Made by a program: the position numbers and the translations under genes. Below are positions 49,975 to 57,541 of a stretch of 64,000 bases of DNA, one piece after another. The notes under the pieces were generated by a model. That model was not told the origin of the DNA and searched no databases. It was given only the letters and a program-made list of their open reading frames with translations. The number at the start of each line of letters is the position of its first letter. The stretch's first letter is position 1. The DNA lies in contig NC_015275.1 of NCBI RefSeq assembly GCF_000178835.2, forward strand, positions 4,183,001 to 4,247,000. Direction: 5' to 3'. This stretch comes from Cellulosilyticum lentocellum DSM 5427. Its GTDB lineage: Bacteria; Bacillota; Clostridia; Lachnospirales; Cellulosilyticaceae.

Positions 49975-51000
49975 TTATCTTTGAACACGTCCAGAACCGT
50001 CTCCACCAGCAAGAGATTGAACTTCTGCTACTGATACGCGATTGAAGTCGCCTTCGATTGTGTGTTTTAAACATGAAGCTGCAACTGCAAATTCGATTGC
50101 TGCTTGTGGTTCATAGTTGTTAACTAATGAGTAGATGAGACCACCGCCAAATGAATCTCCTCCACCTACACGGTCAACAATACGTACAGCGTATTTTTTA
50201 GAGAAGAAGTAATCTTCGCCATTGTATAACATTGCTGCCCAATTGTTATCACTTGCTGAGATTGACTCTCTAAGAGTAATTGCTACATATTCAAATCCAA
50301 ATCTATCTTTAAGTTGTTTAGCTACATCTTTATAACCATCATGGTTAACTTCACCTTTTGTTACGTCAGTGTTTGCTGCGTGAATACCGAATACGTCTGC
50401 TGCATCTTCTTCGTTAGCAATACATACATCTACATATTCCATAAGTCCAGCCATTACTTGACCAGCTTTTTCTCTAGTCCATAATTTTTTTCTGTAGTTA
50501 AGGTCACAGCTTACTTTGATGCCTTTAGCTTTAGCTGCTTTACATGCTTCTAAACAGATAGCTGCTGCATTGTCACCTAATGCTGGTGTGATACCTGTAA
50601 AGTGGAACCATGTTGCTCCTTCAAAGATTTCATCCCAGTTAAAATCAGCTGTTGTTGCTTCCATAATTGCAGAGTGATTTCTATCATAAATTACTTTTGA
50701 AGGTCTTTGAGAAGCACCTTTTTCTAAGAAGTAAATACCAATTCTTTCTCCACCGCGAGCGATATGTTTTGTTTCTACACCGTATCTACGGAGATCATTA
50801 ATAGCTGCTTGACCGATTTCGTGTGCTGGTAATTTTGTAACGAATTCTGCATCTACACCATAATTAGCAAGAGAAACAGCTACGTTAGCTTCTCCACCGC
50901 CATATGTAGCTTGAAATTGATCTACTTGGTTAAATCTTAAGTATCCGTTTGGTGCAAGTCTTAACATAATTTCGCCGAAAGTTACTACTTTATTGTTCAT
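49975..51000 (-). CDS. kdgK: 2-dehydro-3-deoxygluconokinase
   Basis: Phosphorylates ketodeoxygluconate, from pectin or uronate breakdown, to KDPG. The 341-residue protein begins VVTFGEIMLRLAPNGYLRFNQ, the typical KdgK opening. TYGGGEANVAVSLANYG near residue 35 binds sugar; CDLNYRKKLW and VDRVGGGDSFGGGLIYSL near 262-282 form the catalytic end. The C terminus GGDGSGRVQR is common to this group; its resemblance to the dispersed 12-mer at 49993 is therefore probably chance. AGGAGAATG precedes the start. Upstream gene eda makes the next step. Confidence 0.88.
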   Translation of the reverse strand: MNNKVVTFGEIMLRLAPNGYLRFNQVDQFQATYGGGEANVAVSLANYGVDAEFVTKLPAHEIGQAAINDLRRYGVETKHIARGGERIGIYFLEKGASQRPSKVIYDRNHSAIMEATTADFNWDEIFEGATWFHFTGITPALGDNAAAICLEACKAAKAKGIKVSCDLNYRKKLWTREKAGQVMAGLMEYVDVCIANEEDAADVFGIHAANTDVTKGEVNHDGYKDVAKQLKDRFGFEYVAITLRESISASDNNWAAMLYNGEDYFFSKKYAVRIVDRVGGGDSFGGGLIYSLVNNYEPQAAIEFAVAASCLKHTIEGDFNRVSVAEVQSLAGGDGSGRVQR

Positions 51001-51169
51001 GGTTCATTCTCCTATTTTATTGAATTAAAATTTATTGATTAAGTTTACTCATACTATAGCCAATTCTCCTTAGAGTCCAATAGCTAAGAATCACTTTTTA
51101 TAGTACTAGCACTTTATCTAGTCTTAGTTGTCATTGTTAGTGAGTTAATTAACAGTATTTAGGTAAGTT

Positions 51170-51200
51170 AAAAGACTCTTTATTGTTAGTCACGTCTTTT
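51170..51200 (-). terminator. Weak hairpin after eda
   Basis: AAAAGAC/GTCTTTT (51170-51176, 51194-51200), loop 17, in the 256-base gap between eda and kdgK. It may allow partial read-through. Nothing else was recognised in this gap. Confidence 0.35.
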
Positions 51201-51256
51201 ATAATTTGTCTTTTAATTAAGTGTTTTAAATTGCTTGTTTATGTTTTAGAAAGCTA

Positions 51257-52219
51257 TTATTTTTGTAATAAATGAATAGCGAATCCACCGATTTCTTCTT
51301 CTAAGTAAATAGCTGCAAGTTTACCTTTTGCGTTATATTTAGCTGACTCTTCATTGATTTTAACACCTTTTGCTTTAAGGTAAGCTACTGCTCTTTCAAT
51401 GTAGTTTGTTTTATATGCAATATGACCTTTTGCGCCAAGGTATGGTGATTTCATAACTTCAATACCTTTACCAGCAAAGATTGAACTATTGCCTTCTTTG
51501 ATTGATGTATTAAATAAACCATCGAAACCAGCTGCGATTTCTGAAGCTGCTGCTTCTGATTCTGCATTGATACCAACGTGTGCAAGCTCAAAGCCTAACA
51601 TTTGTGTTACAGCTTCTCTTGTCATTTCTGTGATTTTATCAAATTCACCTGCTGCTACTAAGCTTGGATCTACCATCCAGCTACCACCACAAGCGATGAT
51701 TCTATCAAATGATAAGTAATCATTAAGATTTTTAGCATTGATTCCACCAGTAGGCATGAATTTCATGTTTGTGTATGGACCAGCCATTGATTTAATAAGT
51801 TTAATACCACCAACTGCTTCAGCTGGGAAGATTTTTACAACATTAAGACCAAGCTCGATAGCTTGCTCGATATCTGAAGGATTAGCACAACCTGGTGTAA
51901 CAGGGATACCTTTATCTACACAGTATTTCACTACTTTTGGATTAAGCCCTGGACTTACGATAAATTTAGCGCCAGCCTCTACTGCTTCATCAACTTGCTC
52001 AGTTGTAAGAACTGTACCTGCTCCAATTAACATTTCTGGGAATTCTTTTGCCATAATGCTAATAGCTTCTTTTGCACATGCTGTTCTGAATGTTACTTCA
52101 GCAACTGGAAGACCTCCATCACATAATGCTTTCGCAAGTGGTTTTGCTTCTTCAATTTTATTAATTACTACTACTGGCACAATACCATATGCACCAATTT
52201 GTTCAAGAACGTTACTCAT
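51257..52219 (-). CDS. eda: KDPG/KHG aldolase fused to a VOC-like C-terminal domain
   Basis: Splits KDPG to pyruvate and glyceraldehyde-3-phosphate. The ATG at 52217-52219 follows AAGGAGG by 8 bases. Residues 1-205 form the aldolase: Glu41 (VAEVTFRT), GAGTVLTTEQVDEAVEAGAKF, TPGCANPSDIEQA, and Schiff-base Lys129 in VVKIFPAEAVGG. Residues about 210-320 are an added domain starting GFELAHVGINAESEAAASEIA, with GKGIEVMKSPYLGAKGHIAY and ending IYLEEEIGGFAIHLLQK, which looks like a single glyoxalase/VOC module. Ordinary Eda is about 210 residues. The added part might bind a sugar acid or act on a product; not known. Confidence 0.88.
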   Translation of the reverse strand: MSNVLEQIGAYGIVPVVVINKIEEAKPLAKALCDGGLPVAEVTFRTACAKEAISIMAKEFPEMLIGAGTVLTTEQVDEAVEAGAKFIVSPGLNPKVVKYCVDKGIPVTPGCANPSDIEQAIELGLNVVKIFPAEAVGGIKLIKSMAGPYTNMKFMPTGGINAKNLNDYLSFDRIIACGGSWMVDPSLVAAGEFDKITEMTREAVTQMLGFELAHVGINAESEAAASEIAAGFDGLFNTSIKEGNSSIFAGKGIEVMKSPYLGAKGHIAYKTNYIERAVAYLKAKGVKINEESAKYNAKGKLAAIYLEEEIGGFAIHLLQK

Positions 52220-52279
52220 TACCCCTGCCTCCTTGTAGACTCCTAAATTATTTTGTTCAATTAAGTTAAATCTAACTAT

Positions 52280-52295
52280 TTTGATTATAATCAAA
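52280..52295. promoter_or_regulatory. 16-bp palindromic operator candidate upstream of eda
   Basis: TTTGATTATAATCAAA is a perfect palindrome 60 bases before the eda start, containing a TATAAT on the minus strand. It lies in the divergent gap with the YheO-type regulator gene (52220-52584), which is otherwise AT-rich. Confidence 0.45.
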
Positions 52296-52543
52296 TTATA
52301 TATTATTATTTTTTATATGTATAGTTATTTTAACACTTTTTTTAAGACGTATGTTGGCGATTTATATAAACTTTGATATAAATTGCTACGTATTCGTCAC
52401 GATTCTAATATTTTATTTTATATTTCTTACTTATTTTTATTTATTTTAAAAATCATCCTTAATAATTTGCTTATTATTCTTTATTTAATGTATTATTATT
52501 TTTAGACAAAATCATACTTTTTTATTTATTTGTACACTAATTA

Positions 52544-52552
52544 TGCTATACT
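52544..52552 (+). promoter_or_regulatory. Extended -10 promoter of the YheO-type regulator
   Basis: TGCTATACT, 33 bases before the ATG; no matched -35 box was found. GGGGG at 52575-52579 is the ribosome site. Confidence 0.35.
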
Positions 52553-52584
52553 TATGGTTATAAATCATACTATAGGGGGTAACT

Positions 52585-53238
52585 ATGCAAACCATTTATG
52601 ATAATATTGAGATGTTTACAAGTATCTTAGATTTATTAGAAAATCATCTTGGTACTAGCTGTGAGATCGTACTTCATGACAATACTAAAGAATATGAACA
52701 TAGCATAGTAGATATTCGTAATGGCTATATTACAGGCCGCAAGATTGGTGATTGTGGTGGTAACTGGGGCTTAGAGGTACTGAGCAAGATGACCTCTGAT
52801 ACACACATCTATAATAAAATAGTACATATGAGAAATGGTAAAATTATTCGTGGCTCCTCTATGTTTATACAAGATGATGCTGGAACAAATATTGGTGCCA
52901 TTTGTATCAACATGGATATTACAGATACACTTAAATGTGAAGAATACCTTAAACAGTTCAATAGATATTCTACACCATCACCTTCTTCCAATGAGCTTTT
53001 CACCACAGATGTTAATCAGCTCATGGACAATCTTCTTACCCAATGTGAAAACATGTTTGAAAAGTCAATGAATCATCTAAATAAAGATGAGAAAATGCAA
53101 ATTATTCGCTTCTTAGATAGTAAGGGAGCCTTCCTTATTACTAAATCTGGGGATCGTGTTTGTGAATTCTTAAACATCTCTAAATTTACCCTATATAACT
53201 ACTTAGAGATTACAAGACAAGGTATAGAAAATGAATAA
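52585..53238 (+). CDS. YheO-type PAS/helix-turn-helix regulator
   Basis: The 217-residue cytoplasmic regulator. Residues about 10-120 are a YheO-type PAS domain: LLENHLGTSCEIVLHD, HSIVDIRNGYITGRKIG, GSSMFIQDDAGTNIGAICINMD. Residues about 150-215 are the HTH_22-type DNA-binding domain (MNHLNKDEKMQIIRFLDSKG, AFLITKSGDRVCEFLNISKF, TLYNYLEI). It is divergent from eda, and a palindrome lies between them, so control of the ketodeoxygluconate genes is the obvious guess. The ligand is unknown. Confidence 0.82.
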   Translation: MQTIYDNIEMFTSILDLLENHLGTSCEIVLHDNTKEYEHSIVDIRNGYITGRKIGDCGGNWGLEVLSKMTSDTHIYNKIVHMRNGKIIRGSSMFIQDDAGTNIGAICINMDITDTLKCEEYLKQFNRYSTPSPSSNELFTTDVNQLMDNLLTQCENMFEKSMNHLNKDEKMQIIRFLDSKGAFLITKSGDRVCEFLNISKFTLYNYLEITRQGIENE

Positions 53239-53244
53239 AAAAAC

Positions 53245-53290
53245 AAAAAAAGGAATAGCCCTAATAATATTATTAGTCTATTCCTTTTTT
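53245..53290 (+). terminator. Terminator after the YheO-type gene
   Basis: A long inverted repeat with AAAAAAGGAATA outer arm and CTAATAAT/ATTATTAG inner arm, T-run at 53285-53290, 6 bases past the stop. It also has an A-run for the convergent Nudix gene. Confidence 0.8.
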
Positions 53291-53312
53291 GTATAAGCAA
53301 ATACATATAATG

Positions 53313-53840
53313 TTAGTATTCAGGTACAACACCTGATTCTTTGAGTCTTCTTAAGGCTAAGGTTTCTCTATAAACCCAAGGATTAATCTGTGTCCCCTTT
53401 TGTGTGAGGATTGCCTCATTTTTTGCAATAACCTCATCTAATTCTATCCATCTTGGTTCAAATTCTTGTTCTTCTTCATATTTATCCAAATGTTGTTTTG
53501 TTTTATTAGTTTTTACATCACAAAAATAATAATAAGAAGTCATCTCGAATATCCCTGAAGTATCAAATTGATTAGGATTTCTTTGAACGATAATGCCCGC
53601 ACGTTCTCCCATTCCTTCTATAATATATCCAGTTTCCTCGATTACTTCTCTGCGCAGGGCTTCTTCGTGGCTTTCTTGCCTTTTGATGCCCCCACCAGGA
53701 AATTTATAATCGCCTTTATTCGTGTGTACCATGAGTATCTTATTATCTTTTAAAACAATGGCTCTGACAGCTTGCCTTGTTGTTATTTTTATATTTCTAT
53801 TTTTTATTTTTTGTATACCTAATATCTCATCAATGATCAT
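53313..53840 (-). CDS. Nudix hydrolase
   Basis: The 175-residue protein carries a complete Nudix box near residues 49-71: G-I-K-R-Q-E-S-H-E-E-A-L then RREVIEETGY, matching GX5EX7REUXEEXGU. Nudix enzymes cleave nucleoside diphosphates linked to other groups, with Mg2+; the substrate here is unpredictable. Start at ATG 53838-53840 after AAGGAGG. Single gene. Confidence 0.87.
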   Translation of the reverse strand: MIIDEILGIQKIKNRNIKITTRQAVRAIVLKDNKILMVHTNKGDYKFPGGGIKRQESHEEALRREVIEETGYIIEGMGERAGIIVQRNPNQFDTSGIFEMTSYYYFCDVKTNKTKQHLDKYEEEQEFEPRWIELDEVIAKNEAILTQKGTQINPWVYRETLALRRLKESGVVPEY

Positions 53841-54182
53841 AGACTCCTCCTTATCTCTTTTTGTCGTCTATTTCTTTATATTTAATATGCCTAACTGTTC
53901 AATGTTTTATCAATAAATATATATTCCTTATTTTGCTATGTACGACTAGCTTTGTTTATATTCCCGAATATTTTATTTTATATTATCACATTTCACAAAG
54001 GATTAATAGTTTATTGTTCATATTATTATACTCAAAAATAATTTTTATCATAAAATCATGATATTTTATTTCCTAGAGCATCAGAGAATACAAGAAAAGA
54101 AAGCCCTGTAACATTTTTTTCTGTACCGGGCTTTCTTATTATTTACTCTGTCTCTAATCTATGTCTCTTACAAACTCCTCTG
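53841..54182. other. AT-rich gap between Nudix gene and two-component system
   Basis: 342 bases without credible ORF, about 54 percent or more A/T runs. The only element seen is the terminator at 54097-54137. Confidence 0.4.
54097..54137 (-). terminator. Terminator of the two-component operon
   Basis: Arms AAGAAAGCCC (54097-54106) and GGGCTTTCTT (54128-54137), 21-base loop, 46 bases past the kinase stop. Confidence 0.75.
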
Positions 54183-56360
54183 CTATTTTTTATTTAATGA
54201 AACAGTATCTTTGATAGCAGGTATTTTTACTTCTACTTTAAATAAGTCGCCATCTATACTAATAGCCATTTGTCCTCCTTGCAGGTGCATAAGGCTTTGA
54301 GCTATAGCTAATCCCAAACCTGATCCTTCTGTGGTTCTAGAAGCATCTCCTCTTACAAAACGTTCTGTTAATTCCTGAGGATCAATATTAAGTGCTTCTT
54401 TTGAAATATTTTTAATAATAAATGTCCCATATTCTCCTTCATTTAATACTTCAATATAAGCTCTAGTATGTGGCATTGCATATTTACTTACATTAGAAAG
54501 GAGATTTTCTACCACTCGCCACATATGCCTACTATCCCCTAACACCTTAGCTGGCTGAACTCCCTTTGTAATCAACTGTAAGCCTTGTGCTTCTAGCCTA
54601 TCTGTATATTCCCCTAAAGCTTGAAGTATAAGCTCATCTAGCATAAAAGGTTCTAATTTAGCTTCTACATTTCCAGTTACTGCCTTAGAAGCATCTACCA
54701 AATCCTCTACTAATTGTTTTAATCGATTACTTCTTTCATCTAAAATGCTTATATATTCCTTAGCCGTTTCATTATTTATTTCTTCGCCCTTTAGTAAATC
54801 AATATAGCTAATAATAGAAGTCAAAGGTGTTTTTAAGTCATGTGACACATTGGTAATAAGTTCTGCTTTTAAACGTTCACTTTTTACTGATTGAACTACT
54901 GCTTTTTCAAGACCTGTCCCCATGGTATTAACCGTATCTGCTAAATCTACTAGGACAGGAAGAGACCTTTCTAATTGAATCTTATAGTCTAATTCACCAT
55001 CTGCAATAGCCTTGGTGCCTTCAAGAATTCGTCTATAGTCAAAAACGACCTTGGCTAATCCTAATAATAAAACGCCACTCCAAGCCATCATTAAAATAAT
55101 GAGGATAACAGCTGAACTTAGCGCTAAACCAACTATAAAACTCAAAAGGAATGCCCCTGCATTAATACCAACAAGTACAAATATAGCTACCATCAACATA
55201 CGCTTAGTCATTAAGTATTTTTTTAAAAGTTTTATTACCCTGATAACCCCTATATATTCATCTATACTCTTATTCTTAATATGCTTAATCAAGCTGCTTA
55301 CTACAGCTAACCCAATTCCCACATAAACACTACTTAAAACAAATACCAAGCCAGCTACTATTAGACTTTGAGGGACGGTTCTTGTACCTACATAAGGAAG
55401 ACAACTCAATAAATCAAACGACCTATTAATGTCTTTCATTAATATACTAAAAATAAGTGTACTTATTCCTAGGCCTATCAATTGGAGTTCAAATGGTATC
55501 TTATCAAATCCATTCATTCTAATGTCTTCTTTTTTACTACTTCTTCCTACTGCTACAATCCAATACACCATTAATATAATGCCTACTAATGCAGTAAAAG
55601 CAATCATTTGATAAGTAATCGACTTAAGCTGCTGAGCTTTTTCAAAATTTTGCTCGTAGGTATAAAATACATCTCCTGGTTCAAGTGGTTGTTTAAGGGC
55701 TACATAAACCTCATATTGGCCTTCATCCTCAAATCCTTCACCTCTATAATAATCATAGTGCGTTACTGAATGATTGCCGTATACCCCATATATATTCGTA
55801 TCATAGTCATAATCTCCATATTTTCCATAACTCATCAAAGCGTTACTTCCATTATTAATATAATGACCATCACCCACTAAGTATACTTCTCTATGAGTTA
55901 AATCCTGGAGTATTTTCTCTTCACCAATAGAAGTATCCATATTAGTAATCACCACATTATCTTTTAGGCTTTTAGCATAAAAGTCCACATTAATATTACT
56001 TTTACCGGTAGCACTCTCTATACTCATCAGATAATCTTTTCGGTCTTTCATAATTTTTTGCTGAGCTTCTTCATCAGTTAGTGTACCACCATGAGCTTCT
56101 TTGTACTTCTGAATATCTTCTGCCGTTATATTGCTTATAATCTCTGGCTTTCTGTAACGTACAATATAGTCTCTTACATAACCTGCCTTTTGAATAAAGG
56201 CTTCATTAAAATAATACGTATTATAAATACTATCTTGACTCGGTATTACTTGACTGTTAAAAAAACTAAACAGTGTCAAAAAACCTACTAAGAAAAATCC
56301 TAGAACAGCAATAGTCTTAAGCCAGCTACTATAAATTAATTTTTTCCACCAGGTATCCAC
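54183..56360 (-). CDS. Sensor histidine kinase
   Basis: The 725-residue membrane kinase starts at GTG 56358-56360, overlapping the regulator gene by 32 bases. Layout: membrane segment near residues 15-37, external region to about 245, then about six more hydrophobic segments to about 440, HAMP-like linker, HisKA with phosphorylated His near 505 (NVSHDLKTPLTSIISYIDLL), N-box near 620 (NLLSNVSKYA) and G-box near 680 (GSGLGLAIAQSL). The multi-pass input suggests sensing of membrane or wall state. Two dispersed motifs lie in frame: exact at 54909-54920 (Gly-Thr-Gly-Leu in the pre-HisKA coiled coil) and exact at 55372-55383 (Arg-Thr-Val-Pro in a loop between membrane segments). Confidence 0.9.
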   Translation of the reverse strand: MDTWWKKLIYSSWLKTIAVLGFFLVGFLTLFSFFNSQVIPSQDSIYNTYYFNEAFIQKAGYVRDYIVRYRKPEIISNITAEDIQKYKEAHGGTLTDEEAQQKIMKDRKDYLMSIESATGKSNINVDFYAKSLKDNVVITNMDTSIGEEKILQDLTHREVYLVGDGHYINNGSNALMSYGKYGDYDYDTNIYGVYGNHSVTHYDYYRGEGFEDEGQYEVYVALKQPLEPGDVFYTYEQNFEKAQQLKSITYQMIAFTALVGIILMVYWIVAVGRSSKKEDIRMNGFDKIPFELQLIGLGISTLIFSILMKDINRSFDLLSCLPYVGTRTVPQSLIVAGLVFVLSSVYVGIGLAVVSSLIKHIKNKSIDEYIGVIRVIKLLKKYLMTKRMLMVAIFVLVGINAGAFLLSFIVGLALSSAVILIILMMAWSGVLLLGLAKVVFDYRRILEGTKAIADGELDYKIQLERSLPVLVDLADTVNTMGTGLEKAVVQSVKSERLKAELITNVSHDLKTPLTSIISYIDLLKGEEINNETAKEYISILDERSNRLKQLVEDLVDASKAVTGNVEAKLEPFMLDELILQALGEYTDRLEAQGLQLITKGVQPAKVLGDSRHMWRVVENLLSNVSKYAMPHTRAYIEVLNEGEYGTFIIKNISKEALNIDPQELTERFVRGDASRTTEGSGLGLAIAQSLMHLQGGQMAISIDGDLFKVEVKIPAIKDTVSLNKK

Positions 56361-57027
56361 TACCCCACACCACCTTTATATACTTTGGTTCTTTGGGATT
56401 AATCTCAATTTTCTCTCTTAGTCTACGGATATGAACCGCCACCGTATTCTCTGGTGCAAAAGGGGTATCGTGCCATACGTTTTCATAGATTTGGTGCATC
56501 GATAAGACCTGCCCCATATTAATCATGAGATATTGCAAAATTTTGTATTCTGTAGGTGTTAGGCGTACTAGCTCCCCATCTACATAAACCGTATTGGCAC
56601 CTGTATCCATGCACAAGCCACCTGTCATTAAAAGCTGTGGTGTTTGCTGCATGGCTCCAAGTTTAGTATAACGCCTTAGCTGAGACCTTACCCTCGCTAG
56701 AAGCTCAAAGGTATTAAAGGGCTTTGTAATATAGTCATCTGCCCCTAAATTAAGTCCTGCTATTTTATCCGTATCTTCACTTTTAGCTGATAAGATGATA
56801 ATAGGAATATTTTTTTCCTGCCTTATTTTTAGCGTAGCTGATAAACCATCTAGCTGAGGCATCATAATATCCATTAATATAAGATGAACCTCTTGTTTTT
56901 CTATAGCCTCTAGAGCCTCTACGCCGTTGTAAGCTTTTAATGTGCGATAGCCTTCCTTCTGTAAATGAAGGACTATCGAGTTAACAATAAGCTTATCATC
57001 ATCACAAACTAATACGGTATACGTCAT
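56329..57027 (-). CDS. OmpR-family response regulator
   Basis: The 232-residue regulator. Receiver domain 1-115 with acidic pocket CDDD and phospho-Asp53 (HLILMDIMMPQLDGL), Ser/Thr and Lys of IIILSAKSED and DYITKPF. Winged-helix domain 135-230 with RLTPTEYKILQYLMIN and APENTVAVHIRRLREKIE. It is the first gene of the pair, translationally linked to the kinase. The targets are not evident. At 56504-56515 a one-mismatch dispersed motif coincides with the conserved MGQVLSMHQIYENVW segment, so it may be chance. Confidence 0.93.
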   Translation of the reverse strand: MTYTVLVCDDDKLIVNSIVLHLQKEGYRTLKAYNGVEALEAIEKQEVHLILMDIMMPQLDGLSATLKIRQEKNIPIIILSAKSEDTDKIAGLNLGADDYITKPFNTFELLARVRSQLRRYTKLGAMQQTPQLLMTGGLCMDTGANTVYVDGELVRLTPTEYKILQYLMINMGQVLSMHQIYENVWHDTPFAPENTVAVHIRRLREKIEINPKEPKYIKVVWGSGYLVEKINL

Positions 57028-57541
57028 ACGCTTTTCCCACCTTCTATATATTCTTATGTTTATTATAACTGAGATTAGCCTCCTTTATAAATAGATTATA
57101 TTAAAGTGATATTACAAAGGGCTAAATAGGTTTCTTACAATTTCTTAAGAATGTGCTTATGGGGTAAAAGATTCATTATTAAAGATGCGTTATTGAGAAA
57201 ATGAAAAGGGATGACTACCTTCCGTCGCTCCTCTCATTTCTATCAACTATATGGCATCAATATGCTTCATCTAAAAATCCCTTTCTTGCGTAATTCTATA
57301 TCATAGTATCTATACACATCTTAAGCTCAATTACTTAAGTGAACGCTACAATTTCACTTTGCTTAGTCATATGGGCCAAATGCTATGTAAATTATTGTCT
57401 AGAAAAATAAAAGTACAATTATTTTAATGGAATATGGTCCGTTAAAGTAATTGTACTTTTTTATGCATGATTAAATAATATAATTGGGGGGACCAACTTA
57501 TTATGTATGCATCCTATTTTCTTCTCTATCTTGTTTAAGTA
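57028..57541. other. 514-base gap between regulator and pectate lyase
   Basis: No gene could be supported. A 30-codon plus-strand ORF near 57201-57290 lacks a ribosome site. A 9-bp pairing AAAGGGAT/ATCCCTTT spans about 57205-57293. For the regulator, a TATAAT with a TTTATA 18 bases upstream (minus strand, near 57060-57090) is a weak promoter candidate. The pectate lyase terminator lies at 57409-57465. Confidence 0.4.
57409..57465 (-). terminator. Pectate lyase terminator
   Basis: A 13-bp perfect outer stem AAAAGTACAATTA/TAATTGTACTTTT with an imperfect inner part, flanked by A and T runs, 77 bases past the stop. Confidence 0.65.

Noticed and set aside
49993-50004. AGAACCGTCTCC in kdgK, resembling the dispersed motif
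   Set aside because: It encodes the C-terminal GGDGSGR, which is common to this kinase group, and differs at the key GTCCC core, so it is probably coincidence.
57201-57293. 30-codon ORF and AAAGGGAT/ATCCCTTT pairing near the two-component genes
   Set aside because: No ribosome site, no promoter match, and a long loop; not enough to call a gene or RNA.
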